Shown here: one piece after another, positions 34,543-42,124 of the stretch
How positions within the stretch are numbered: the first letter of the stretch is position 1
Layout: each line of letters opens with the position of its first letter
Assembly (NCBI GenBank): GCA_965261695.1
Contig: OZ253474.1
Location: 2,480,001 to 2,544,000 of the forward strand
DNA length: 64,000 nucleotides
Origin: Bin5 sp965261695
Lineage (GTDB): Bacteria; Chloroflexota; Anaerolineae; Caldilineales; Caldilineaceae
Reading direction: 5' to 3'
Notes under the pieces: model-generated
Told to the model about the DNA's origin: nothing
Databases searched by the model: none
What the model saw: the letters and a program-made list of their open reading frames with translations, nothing else
Program-made: the position numbers and the translations under genes

Positions 34543-35400
34543 ATGAACAGTGCATCCTTTATGATCAGCGCTTTCGGCGACGAAATCGCGTCGGATCTCG
34601 AAACACAGTTGCAGGTGCTCAACGAGTTGAAGATCCCGTGCCTGGAACTGCGCGGGGTGTGGGGGCAGAACGTGCTCCTCCTGTCGGATGAGCAGGTGGC
34701 GCAGGTGCGGGCGCTGTGCGATGGGCATGGCGTGACGATCAGCGCGATCGGCAGCCCGATAGGGAAAAGCCCGATCGAAGCGCCGGGCGAGACGGAGGTG
34801 CAGAATCTGCGCCGCCTGATCGAGATCGCGCGCCAGTTAGACACAAACAACATTCGCATCTTCTCATTCCATCCGCCCGGGGACAGCGCCAGTGTCGACT
34901 ATGACAGCTACGTGGACAGCGCGATCGACCGGATTCGCTGCCTGGCAGCTGTAGCCGAGGCGGAGGGCATCACGCTGCTGCTGGAAAACGAGAAGGGCAT
35001 CGTGGGCGACACGCTCGACCGCTGCGTGAAGCTGGTCGAGGGGTTGGAGAGCCCGCATCTGGTCTTCCTGTGGGATCCTGCCAACTTCGTACAGGTGGGC
35101 GAAGCGCGGATCACCGAGCGGGGCTGGCCTCTTTTGGGCAGCCGGGTGGGCTATGTGCATATCAAGGATTGTGACCTGAACGGCTCGGTGAAAGCGGCGG
35201 GTGAGGGAGACGGTCAGGTGCCCGAACTGCTGACGCAACTCGTCAGCGACGGGTATCAAGGGATGCTGGCGCTGGAGCCGCACCTGGCGATCGCCGCGCA
35301 CAGCAGCGGTTTCAGCGGGCCGGATGGCATGGCCTACGCGGTCGAAGCGCTGCGGGCGGTGATGCGCAGCGTGGGAGCCAAGGAAGTTTTCAGTTCTTAG
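34543..35400 (+). CDS. Sugar phosphate isomerase/epimerase (TIM barrel)
   Basis: The 285-residue protein has the TIM-barrel layout of the AP-endonuclease-2 superfamily: SFMISAFGDEIASDLETQL at the start, LELRGVWGQNVL, IRIFSFHPPGD, ITLLLENEKGIVGDT with a metal-ligand Glu, VFLWDPANFVQ with Asp, YVHIKDCDLNG with His and MLALEPHL with the final Glu. It should act on a keto-sugar or hydroxypyruvate-like substrate. AGGAG precedes the ATG at 34543. The end (AKEVFSS) runs into a GTTTTCA/GTTCTTA/GTTTTTC heptamer triplet. It is part of a same-strand series of catabolic genes from 32.6 to 39.2 kb. Confidence 0.88.
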   Translation: MNSASFMISAFGDEIASDLETQLQVLNELKIPCLELRGVWGQNVLLLSDEQVAQVRALCDGHGVTISAIGSPIGKSPIEAPGETEVQNLRRLIEIARQLDTNNIRIFSFHPPGDSASVDYDSYVDSAIDRIRCLAAVAEAEGITLLLENEKGIVGDTLDRCVKLVEGLESPHLVFLWDPANFVQVGEARITERGWPLLGSRVGYVHIKDCDLNGSVKAAGEGDGQVPELLTQLVSDGYQGMLALEPHLAIAAHSSGFSGPDGMAYAVEALRAVMRSVGAKEVFSS

Positions 35401-35465
35401 TTTTTCGCCGGGTGAATGCGCGGGGAAAGCCGGAAACCAGAAGAGATAAAACCAGGAGAACGCTG

Positions 35466-36572
35466 ATGATCAACCACGATAACCTTATCTCCAAGTGCGA
35501 AAGAACGGTCGAGTTCGCGGCCAAACAGTTGCGCAATCTGGTGGAGGCGCACCCGGACTATTTCCCGATGTACACGCAGAACGGCAAGTGGATGCACGGC
35601 GGCGAGGCGTGGACGAACTGGTGTGAGGGCTTCCTTGGCGGGCAGCTGTGGCTGGTCTACAAGGCGACCGGCGACGAGTATTTTCTCGAGAAGGCCGAGC
35701 ACTACTCCCGCCTGCTGGAACACCGCAAGACGGACCGCAATGTGCATGATCTCGGCTTCGTGTTCCTCTCGACGTGGAAGCGCTGGTATGAGCTGACGGA
35801 CGACGAAGAGAAGAACGCGGTCGTAATCGAGGCGGGCCAGACGCTGGCCAAACGCTTCAAGGAAAAGGGAAAATACCTGCGCTCGTTTGTCTCGGACGAG
35901 AGCCTGTTCATCGACATTATGATGAACGTGCCGATCATCTTTTACGCGGCGCAGGAGACGGATGACGAGAAGCTATGGGAGACTGCCTACCGCCATTGCC
36001 TGACCACGCGGCGCTATCTGGTGCGGGGCGACGGCAGCACCTCGCACGAGGGCATCTTCGACCTGGAGACGGGCGAATTCCTGCGGCAGACGACCCACCA
36101 GGGCTGGCGCGACGACTCATCGTGGGCGCGGGGGCTTGGCTGGTCGCTCTACGGTTTCGGCACGGTGTACGGCATGACGGGGGATGCCCGCTTTCTGAAG
36201 ACGAGCCAGGACAACGCCTGGTACTACATGGAGAACACGCCGGAAGCCGGTGTGCCGCCCAACGACTGGGGGGAGCCGGAGGCGCAGAACCCGCACGAAA
36301 GCTCGGCGGCGGCGATCGCCGCCAGCGGGCTGCTCCAACTCTCGCAACTGGTCGGCGATCCAACGCTGGGCAAGCAGTACCACGACTACGCTTTGCAGAT
36401 CGTGGATACGCTGACCGAGCCGGAGTTTCTGGCTGTGGACGATGAGGGCTGGGAGGGCATCCTCAAGCAGGGGATGTACCATGAACGGCTGGGGCTGGGC
36501 GTGAATGAGAGCGTGATGTGGGGGGACCACTTCTTCCTGGAAGCGGTGTGCAAAGTATTGGGAGCGGAGTGA
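35466..36572 (+). CDS. Glycoside hydrolase family 88 (unsaturated glucuronyl hydrolase-like)
   Basis: The 368-residue protein is an alpha6/alpha6 barrel with GH88 hallmarks: MHGGEAWTNWCEGFLGGQLW near the N-terminus, HDLGFVFLSTWKRWYELT with the first catalytic-type Asp, HQGWRDDSSWARGLGWSLYG with the second, and AQNPHESSAAAIAASGLLQL at the C-terminal helices. GH88 enzymes cleave delta-4,5-unsaturated uronic acids from oligosaccharides left by polysaccharide lyases. No signal peptide is present, so it acts on imported oligosaccharides. AGGAGA before the ATG at 35466 supports this start. It ties the surrounding isomerases and dehydrogenases to uronate breakdown. Confidence 0.9.
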   Translation: MINHDNLISKCERTVEFAAKQLRNLVEAHPDYFPMYTQNGKWMHGGEAWTNWCEGFLGGQLWLVYKATGDEYFLEKAEHYSRLLEHRKTDRNVHDLGFVFLSTWKRWYELTDDEEKNAVVIEAGQTLAKRFKEKGKYLRSFVSDESLFIDIMMNVPIIFYAAQETDDEKLWETAYRHCLTTRRYLVRGDGSTSHEGIFDLETGEFLRQTTHQGWRDDSSWARGLGWSLYGFGTVYGMTGDARFLKTSQDNAWYYMENTPEAGVPPNDWGEPEAQNPHESSAAAIAASGLLQLSQLVGDPTLGKQYHDYALQIVDTLTEPEFLAVDDEGWEGILKQGMYHERLGLGVNESVMWGDHFFLEAVCKVLGAE

Positions 36573-36605
36573 GGACAGGGGATAGGGAAGAGGGAAGAGG
36601 GGATA
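36571..36605. repeat. Heptanucleotide tandem repeat, GRGGANA family (5 units)
   Basis: GAGGACA, GGGGATA, GGGAAGA, GGGAAGA and GGGGATA start in the stop codon of the GH88 gene. The pair GAGGACA-GGGGATA recurs exactly at 39186-39199, at the end of another gene. Confidence 0.78.
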
Positions 36606-36680
36606 GTAACTGCAGGGGCGGCGGCGCGATTGCGAGTTGGGCGGCAGAGACCGGATATTTGGAAGTGGAAGGGTGGCGTT

Positions 36681-37457
36681 ATGACCAGAGTAGGGTTAGT
36701 CACCGGGGCGGGGCGCGGCATCGGGCGGGGCATCGCGCTGGCGCTGGCGGAAGCAGGGTGGGCGGTGGTGATCAACTATCGCGGCAATGCGGCGACGGCC
36801 AGTGAGACGGCTGACCTGGCGCGAGAGGCGGGCGGCGACGCGCTGGTGGTGCAGGCCGATATCGGCGCGGCCGCGGACAGGGCGCGCCTGGTGCAGGCGA
36901 CGCTCAAGCGCTTCGGACGGATCGATCTGCTGGTGAACAACGCCGGCATGGGCCCCCGCACACGTCTCGATATTCTCGAAACGACCGAGGCCTCCTACGA
37001 CGAGGTGATGAACGTAAACCTGAAAGGACCCTTCTTCCTCAGCCAACTCGTTGCGCGCACGATGCTGGGACGACTGGAGGCGGGCGTTGACCGCGCGGAC
37101 GCGGCGAAGATCATAAACATCGGCTCGATCAGCGCCTACACAAGCAGCCCGGCGCGCGGCGAATACTGCATCTCCAAGGCGGGCGTCACGATGATGACGC
37201 TCCTTTTCGCCGACCGGCTGGCCGAGAGCGGCATCAACGTCTATGAGGTGCGGCCGGGCATCGTCGAGACCGACATGACGAGCGGCGTGAAGGAAAAGTA
37301 CGACAAGCTGATCGGCGATGGGCTGACCCCGATCCGGCGCTGGGGTCAACCGGAGGACGTGGGCAGGGCGGTGGTGGCGGTGGCGGAGGGGAGATTCCCG
37401 TTTTCGACGGGTGAGGTGCTGAATGTGGACGGCGGGTTTCATATGCACCGGCTGTGA
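36681..37457 (+). CDS. SDR family oxidoreductase (3-ketoacyl-ACP reductase-like)
   Basis: The 258-residue enzyme carries TGAGRGIGRGIA, VNNAGMGPR, the catalytic Ser region NIGSISAYTSSPARGEY and Y-x3-K as EYCISKAG, ending FPFSTGEVLNVDGGF. It is a classical SDR and probably reduces or oxidises a sugar acid or keto intermediate of the uronate pathway. The ATG at 36681 has GAAGGGTGG upstream. It lies between the GH88 gene and two TIM-barrel genes on the same strand. Confidence 0.9.
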   Translation: MTRVGLVTGAGRGIGRGIALALAEAGWAVVINYRGNAATASETADLAREAGGDALVVQADIGAAADRARLVQATLKRFGRIDLLVNNAGMGPRTRLDILETTEASYDEVMNVNLKGPFFLSQLVARTMLGRLEAGVDRADAAKIINIGSISAYTSSPARGEYCISKAGVTMMTLLFADRLAESGINVYEVRPGIVETDMTSGVKEKYDKLIGDGLTPIRRWGQPEDVGRAVVAVAEGRFPFSTGEVLNVDGGFHMHRL

Positions 37458-37509
37458 GACGGCTGTGGTCGGTGGCCAGTGGCTGGGAGACAAGGGGAGG
37501 CTTGGAGAT

Positions 37510-38337
37510 ATGCGATTGATCGTTTTCAGCAAGATGCTCAAGCAGAAGAGCGTTGCGGAACTGATCGATCTGGCGCAACGGCACGGCTACGACGGCTATG
37601 ACCTGGCGGTGCGGCCCGGCCATCCGGTCAACCCGGACAACGCGGCCGCGGCGCTGCCGCAGGCGCAGGCGCAGATGGCGCGGGCGGGCTTGCGCATCGG
37701 CATGGTCACGGGCAACTTCGATCTGCTGACGGCGGACCATCCGCTGGCGGAGCCGTTGCTGGCGGCGATGGACAGCGCGGATGTGCGGCTGCTGAAGCTG
37801 GGCTACTTTAAGTTCGAGCCGGAAACGATGGACTACTGGGAGCGGGTAGAGAGCGTGCGGCGCGCCTTTGCCGCGTGGGAGAAGCTAGCGCGCGTCTACA
37901 ACGTCAAGATCTGCTATCACACGCACTCGCACTACTGCATGGGGCTGAACGCGGCCGCGCTGATGCACCTGCTGCGCGACTTCGACCCGGCCTGCCTGGG
38001 CGCGTATCTCGACCCCGGCCATTTCGCGGTCGACGGGGAACCGTTTGATTTCGGGCTGGCGATGGCGCGCCCCTATCTGAGCATCCTCTCGATCAAGGAT
38101 GTCCTGGTTGAACGCGTCGCCAAGAACGGCCATGGCTCGGCCAAGGCGCGCTGGGTGGCCGCCGGCGAGGGGATCGTCGACTGGACTGCCGTCTTCGCCG
38201 AGCTGCGCCGCATCCGCTACGACGGCTTTCTGTCGATTCACTGTGAGTACGACCTGGAGGACGGCGCGGACTGGTTCGATACGTTTGTGCGCGAGGTGGC
38301 GTTTTTCCGGGGGATGAGAAATCATGTCTCGCTGTGA
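37510..38337 (+). CDS. Sugar phosphate isomerase/epimerase (TIM barrel)
   Basis: The 275-residue protein starts MRLIVFSKMLKQKSVAELI and follows the same TIM-barrel superfamily: YDGYDLAVRPGHPV, VRLLKLGYFKFE, VKICYHTHSHYC, LGAYLDPGHFAVDGE with Asp and His ligands, LSILSIKDVL and FLSIHCEY with the last acidic ligand. It probably isomerises a keto sugar in the local pathway. It starts after a degenerate GGTGGCC-AGTGGCT heptamer pair, and the next gene's GTG overlaps its stop, so the two are translationally coupled. Confidence 0.86.
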   Translation: MRLIVFSKMLKQKSVAELIDLAQRHGYDGYDLAVRPGHPVNPDNAAAALPQAQAQMARAGLRIGMVTGNFDLLTADHPLAEPLLAAMDSADVRLLKLGYFKFEPETMDYWERVESVRRAFAAWEKLARVYNVKICYHTHSHYCMGLNAAALMHLLRDFDPACLGAYLDPGHFAVDGEPFDFGLAMARPYLSILSIKDVLVERVAKNGHGSAKARWVAAGEGIVDWTAVFAELRRIRYDGFLSIHCEYDLEDGADWFDTFVREVAFFRGMRNHVSL

Positions 38338-39200
38338 CGCATAACGCGAGAAAGGACCACACTTTGCCATACCCCTACCCACTCGTATTCAGCACACTCG
38401 GCACGCCGGACTGGTCGCTGGAGCGCTGCGCTGAGCAGGCGGCGGCCGACGGCTACGCCGGGCTGGAGATCCGCATTCTGGACGGAGAGGTGATCTCGCC
38501 GCATCTGCCGGCTGAACGGCGCGGCGCCATCCGCAGCCTGTTGAAACGGCACGGGCTGGTGATCGCGGGCATCGGCGCGTCAACGCGCTTTTCGTCACCG
38601 GACGCGGCCGAGCGCGGCCAACATCTGGCCGACCTGCGCGCCTACCTGGCGCTGGCCAACGATCTGGAGGCGCCGGTAGTGCGCACCTTCGGCGGCGGTC
38701 CGTCGGCGGGGCAGACCATGGCGGAGGTGATCGATCTGGTGGCGGACAGCCTGGCGGAGGCGGCGCCCGACGCGGAACGGGAGGGCGTTACGATCTGCCT
38801 GGAGACGCACGACGCCTTCTGCCGCGGGGAGGAGGTGGCGGGCGTGCTGCGCCAGGTGGATTCGCCGTATGTCAAGGCGGTCTGGGACGTGCATCACCCC
38901 TACCGGATGGGGGAGTCAGTCGAGGATACCTGGAACTTCATCGGCGCGCGGCTGGCCCACGTGCATATGAAGGACGCGCAACGGCGGGCGGACGGCAGCT
39001 GGGAACTGAAGCTGATGGGCGAGGGCGAGGTACCGTGCCGGAAGATTCTCGACCTGATCGCGGCCAGGGGATACAACGGCTTTGTCTGCGCCGAGTGGGA
39101 GAAGAAGTGGTGCCCCGAGATCGAGGAGCCGGAGATTGCGCTGCCGCAGCATGCGCGGGTGCTGCGCGAGTGGATGGCGGGGGAAGAGGACAGGGGATAA
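38334..39200 (+). CDS. Sugar phosphate isomerase/epimerase (TIM barrel)
   Basis: This is the fourth barrel enzyme of the cluster, up to 288 residues: VFSTLGTPDWSLERCAEQA, GYAGLEIRILDGEV, PVVRTFGGGPSAGQ, VTICLETHDAFC with Glu and His, AVWDVHHPYRMGE with Asp-His, LAHVHMKDAQR and FVCAEWEKKW with the final Glu. The GTG at 38334 overlaps the previous stop; a TTG at 38364 behind AAAGGA would trim ten residues and is equally possible. The tail (GEEDRG) is encoded by the GAGGACA-GGGGATA heptamer pair. Confidence 0.87.
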   Translation: MTHNARKDHTLPYPYPLVFSTLGTPDWSLERCAEQAAADGYAGLEIRILDGEVISPHLPAERRGAIRSLLKRHGLVIAGIGASTRFSSPDAAERGQHLADLRAYLALANDLEAPVVRTFGGGPSAGQTMAEVIDLVADSLAEAAPDAEREGVTICLETHDAFCRGEEVAGVLRQVDSPYVKAVWDVHHPYRMGESVEDTWNFIGARLAHVHMKDAQRRADGSWELKLMGEGEVPCRKILDLIAARGYNGFVCAEWEKKWCPEIEEPEIALPQHARVLREWMAGEEDRG

Positions 39201-39250
39201 AGATTGTTGGCATTTTCCTAGAGGAAAGCAAAACGCTCGCGGCAAGGTGA

Positions 39251-39295
39251 ATTGCTCCATTGTTCACCTTAGCTTATGGTCCAGTTTTTGGGGCC
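39251..39295 (-). mobile_element. Solo IS3-like insertion sequence end (copy B)
   Basis: attgctccattgttcacctt...gtttttggggcc is nearly identical to 8694-8738 and to the inverted copies at 41199 and 48020. It marks the left border of the accessory island, 50 nt after the last catabolic gene. Confidence 0.6.
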
Positions 39296-39368
39296 CACGT
39301 CAGCATTCTGTCTCTGCGCCACCAGTTATCAAGGGTTGATTCGGTGTGCCGGCAAAAACCTGCAAGTG

Positions 39369-39575
39369 CTACCGTGTTTCTGCGGCAGCGTTTGAATTCT
39401 CTTTCTGCCTCCGGTAGGCTGCCACGATATGAGGAGCAATCTCGGACGCGGGACACATCTTATCGAAATCTTGCGGGGTCAGCTCCCGCGTATCCGGATC
39501 TTGCGCAATTGCGCGACGAATCTCGTTGTCTTCCGACGATGTGGGCCAGACTGTTCCCGGTTTAAGCTTCGGCAT
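39369..39575 (-). CDS. BrnA-like antitoxin, no recognisable toxin
   Basis: The 68-residue protein MPKLKPGTVWPTSSEDNEI...IAQDPDTRELTPQDFDKM matches the pattern of BrnA-type antitoxins (KLKPGT, EDxxIxxxIAxDPDTxEL). These normally follow a BrnT ribonuclease gene. Upstream on the same strand the frame ending PELKKAIEKIRQYAEA overlaps this start (TATGCCGAAGCTTAA), but it runs only about 22 codons before a stop and does not look like BrnT; it may be the remnant of a deleted partner. The C-terminal arm is unusually rich in Ala and Arg. Confidence 0.6.
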   Translation of the reverse strand: MPKLKPGTVWPTSSEDNEIRRAIAQDPDTRELTPQDFDKMCPASEIAPHIVAAYRRQKENSNAAAETR

Positions 39576-39701
39576 ACTGTCTTATTTTCTCAATCGCCTT
39601 CTTCAATTCTGGCTGTATTTTCAGGTCAGGGCTTCTTTGTTTTGGCGATTATATACGTATGCACATTTAGACTACACAGGTATATAAACCCCATTGAAAA
39701 A

Positions 39702-39772
39702 GGCGCCTCTAGGAATCGAACCTAGTCATGGACGACTTGCAGTCGCCTGCGTTCCCATTTCGCCAAGGCACC
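39702..39772 (-). tRNA. tRNA-Cys (anticodon GCA)
   Basis: On the minus strand GGTGCCT and AGGCGCC form the 7-bp acceptor stem with one G-T pair. The D arm has GCG/CGC, the anticodon arm GGCGA-CTGCAAG-TCGTC places GCA in the loop, and the T arm is CTAGG-TTCGATT-CCTAG. The length is 71 nt and CCA is not encoded. A tRNA next to IS ends and antitoxin relics is a common landing site for mobile DNA. Confidence 0.93.
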
Positions 39773-39810
39773 AAAAGGGAGACTGTAGCCTCCTTGATTA
39801 GACGACCTGC

Positions 39811-40245
39811 CTATTCTTCCTCGATGCGGTTGCCTTCCCAATCGATCTCGTACCAGTCGCCTGTACTCACGAATTCACAGTCCTGCCATATCTCCTCGAT
39901 ATGTTCCTGGGTGAACGAAAAGACGTAAGCGACGGTCATGGTGCCGTCTTCGTTGAGAACGATAGACGCGACGCGCATCTGGTCAACGTTCGGCCACTCG
40001 TCGCGTTGCGTCTGCCACTCGATAACCGTTTCATTCTGCATGCCGCCGTCGCCTGCGATCTGACAGGCTCCGTCGGCGAGTTCGATCGCGCCGGGCCCGA
40101 TCAAAACCGATTCGAGAGTGTCGACCCGCTCCGTGAGCGCGGTCACCGTTTCGGCCAGACTTTCCAGAGTGATCTCGTCCTGCGCCGCCAACACACCCGG
40201 AATCAACAGTGCCAGTAGTACAATAATGATGATTGTGCGTTTCAT
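39811..40245 (-). CDS. Small secreted protein with coiled-coil segment, unknown function
   Basis: The 144-residue product begins with a signal peptide (IIIIVLLALLIPGVLA, cleavage likely after LAA). A short coiled coil follows (LESLAETVTALTERVDTLES) and then a globular acidic part with two Cys residues (ACQIAGDG and WQDCEFV), which could form a disulfide. Repeats such as TVAYVFSFTQEHIEEIW look folded but I recognise no family. An AAAGGAGAGAAGC site supports the ATG at 40245; in-frame codons further upstream read through the truncated DUF2283 gene and are rejected. Confidence 0.68.
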   Translation of the reverse strand: MKRTIIIIVLLALLIPGVLAAQDEITLESLAETVTALTERVDTLESVLIGPGAIELADGACQIAGDGGMQNETVIEWQTQRDEWPNVDQMRVASIVLNEDGTMTVAYVFSFTQEHIEEIWQDCEFVSTGDWYEIDWEGNRIEEE

Positions 40246-40297
40246 GCTTCTCTCCTTTTGAATGTGGGGAGGCTTTGTTGCCTTCCCATCTATCGGG

Positions 40298-40543
40298 CTA
40301 TTCCTCAGTGTGTACGTGTTGGCTGTTAGTGTGCAAAGGTATATAAGCCCCTTTGTTTTGGTCACCTTGGTCAGAGAACTGGAGTTTCGACTTCCCTTGG
40401 GGTAACCTGGATTTTCCAGCCGCCGGGTACAGTTCGTAGTAGTCGAGCACGACGTTGGGCGCGACCTCTTCTGCTTCGACGATGGGAGAGTCGCCAAAAC
40501 GGAGGCAGAGAGCGCCGGCTTCTTTGTCGAAATGTAGTTTCAT
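40298..40543 (-). pseudogene. DUF2283 family protein, C-terminus replaced
   Basis: The first 35 residues (MKLHFDKEAGALCLRFGD, EAEEVAPNVVLDY) are DUF2283, a short domain of unknown function often near toxin-antitoxin genes. The expected ending (a VVGIEIL-like strand) is missing. Instead the frame continues into a polar tail unlike the family. It is probably a broken duplicate of the neighbouring DUF2283 gene, cut by the event that placed the secreted-protein gene here. Confidence 0.6.
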
Positions 40544-40578
40544 GGATCGCAGGGGCGCGTCAACATCCCGGCGCCCGC

Positions 40579-40818
40579 TTACGGCGCGGCTACGGTTCGT
40601 TCTGAGGGTTCGCTGTGCACGCCGCTTTCGAAGACGACACGACCCAGCGTATCCGGGTCGGCCAGACGCTGTGCCGCGTCGAGAATCTCGATGCCGGCCA
40701 GGCGGTGGGAGGCGTCGTAGTCGAGGGCGATGCCGTCCTCGACCTGTTTGGTCGTTACGGTTGTTTCGTTGAAGCGGATGTAGAGCGCGTCTACTTCGCG
40801 GTCGTAGGTTATTTTCAT
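40579..40818 (-). CDS. DUF2283 family protein
   Basis: The product of about 79 residues shows the complete DUF2283 pattern: MKITYDREVDALYIRFNE, VEDGIALDYDASHRLAGIEILDA, plus a C-terminal extension. Function is unknown. It starts about ten bases after the DUF4258 stop with GAGGATG as ribosome site, so the two form an operon; DUF4258-DUF2283 pairs are suspected toxin-antitoxin-like modules. The ATG at 40818 is preferred to the GTG two codons earlier. Confidence 0.75.
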   Translation of the reverse strand: MKITYDREVDALYIRFNETTVTTKQVEDGIALDYDASHRLAGIEILDAAQRLADPDTLGRVVFESGVHSEPSERTVAAP

Positions 40819-40828
40819 CGTCACATCC

Positions 40829-41083
40829 TCAGAAGAAATAGCTGTAAACGGTTACGACTACAATTTCATCCGCTTCGTCAACGAATATCGGGTGGACTTG
40901 CTTCGTCTCGTAAACCTTGCCGTTCCATTCGTCATGATATGGGAAATTCTTCCTGCAGGCAAGCCTCCCGCGATCTGCCGGTTCCCAGGGGGATGAGCGA
41001 ATGGTCTCGACTACCTCCTCCTTGGCAGCGCCCCTCCGCAGGAGTTGGTTCTGGGCGTGAAGTGAGAAACGGACTGTTTTCAA
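40829..41083 (-). CDS. DUF4258 domain protein (RelE/BrnT-like putative toxin)
   Basis: The 84-residue protein MKTVRFSLHAQNQLLRRGAAKEEVVETI...VYETKQVHPIFVDEADEIVVVTVYSYFF has the DUF4258 signature: an HAxxxLxRRG helix and a C-terminal VVTVY strand. DUF4258 proteins are related to RelE/ParE-type RNases by fold and are typically paired with a small antitoxin such as DUF2283. TTG at 41083 is preceded by AAGGA. Its DUF2283 partner lies directly downstream. Confidence 0.72.
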   Translation of the reverse strand: MKTVRFSLHAQNQLLRRGAAKEEVVETIRSSPWEPADRGRLACRKNFPYHDEWNGKVYETKQVHPIFVDEADEIVVVTVYSYFF

Positions 41084-41198
41084 GATCCTTGTTCCCTATG
41101 TGTCGACGTGCTGGCGTCGGAATGAGGTCGGACGCTTGTCACAGCCTTGCCAGCAGCATTGCGACTTTGCCGGGCGTAACCAGTGAGAGGATGAAGCA

Positions 41199-41350
41199 GG
41201 CCCCAAAAGCTGGACCGCAAGCTAAGGTGTATTGTGGAGCAGTTCACCCAGCCTGTGGAGGGGCAGAACGATGGTTAAGAAATGGCGACGACACACGGCG
41301 GACTACAAGTTTCGGGTTGCGCTGGACGTCAGCAACGCGATTCGCTCGTT
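41199..41350 (+). mobile_element. IS3-like left end with truncated OrfA (copy C)
   Basis: The end sequence ggccccaaaagctggaccgc...gagcagtt (41199-41244) is followed by a leader and the ATG at 41271 giving MVKKWRRHTADYKFRVALD, the start of an IS3-family OrfA helix-turn-helix. After about 20 codons the likeness fades (SNAIRSFSNALEIW), and no DDE transposase follows. The remnant and the sequence up to 41635 are non-functional; in that stretch I see only shadow frames. Confidence 0.65.
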
Positions 41351-41635
41351 TTCGAATGCTCTTGAGATTTGGGCAAGCCCTCTTCGGGCTTGTATTCGGA
41401 AAACTCTGGCAGGAGGTCAACCCCATCAAAGTCTCGAGCAGCGGACATCGGACGAACAGCACTTCGTGCTCTGAGGGAGGCAGATCTTACGTTGCCGATC
41501 AGAACCGGCCGTATCCGTCTGGATCCACCTTACATTTCCCGTCTTGTGGTCCAAAGATCGGGGCTCACCATAGTCTGCCATCTATGCTTTGGCCTTGTAG
41601 CTCAGGGTTCGTGGACGGGGCACCAAGACCACTGT

Positions 41636-42124
41636 TCATACCAACCGGATCTCCGACCATCCGCCTGGGGATGCCTGATCTGGAGAGTAAGGTTTGCCGT
41701 CGCTCTTTTTGAATAGATTGGTGACGCAAAAGGAGGAGGGGAGTTCGATCAATCTTTGAATGAGGACAAGGTTCAAACTGGGTTTGTCCGGCACTTTCGA
41801 GTAGTTGTAGAGTCCTCCTTCTCCTGGCTGGTATTTCTCGATAATCCTCTCGATCCTGCACTTTTCTGTGTCCGACAAGGCTGTCTTGTCTTTCCATCCG
41901 ACAATGTCCGCAGTAAAGGAGACGGTGGCGGGTTGTTCAGACGTGGACAAGTAGAGCCTGATTGGGCTTCCAAATGTGGGTAGATTATCTCTGAGTATTT
42001 TGATTGGCGCGCCAGCGTAAGGTTGCAGATATGCTGTGAAGTCGGAACACTCACTTTGGGCTTGCAAGATTTCATTCAAAACGCTTCGAAAGATTCCTCT
42101 AATGAACAACCCGTGCAATTTCAT
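41636..42124 (-). CDS. Unknown protein, possibly PUA/EVE-like
   Basis: The 162-residue product starts MKLHGLFIRGIFRSVLNEIL after an AAGGATGAAACA site. Its middle part (SPIRLYLSTSEQPATVSFTA followed by DIVGWKDKTAL) reads like a short beta barrel, as in ASCH/EVE/PUA-type domains that read modified bases, and NLVLIQRLIEL with a Phe/Cys-rich strand ends the fold. The resemblance is by pattern only and no family is assigned. It lies alone between IS remnants in a stretch of lower GC, so it is probably an accessory gene. Confidence 0.62.
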   Translation of the reverse strand: MKLHGLFIRGIFRSVLNEILQAQSECSDFTAYLQPYAGAPIKILRDNLPTFGSPIRLYLSTSEQPATVSFTADIVGWKDKTALSDTEKCRIERIIEKYQPGEGGLYNYSKVPDKPSLNLVLIQRLIELPSSFCVTNLFKKSDGKPYSPDQASPGGWSEIRLV

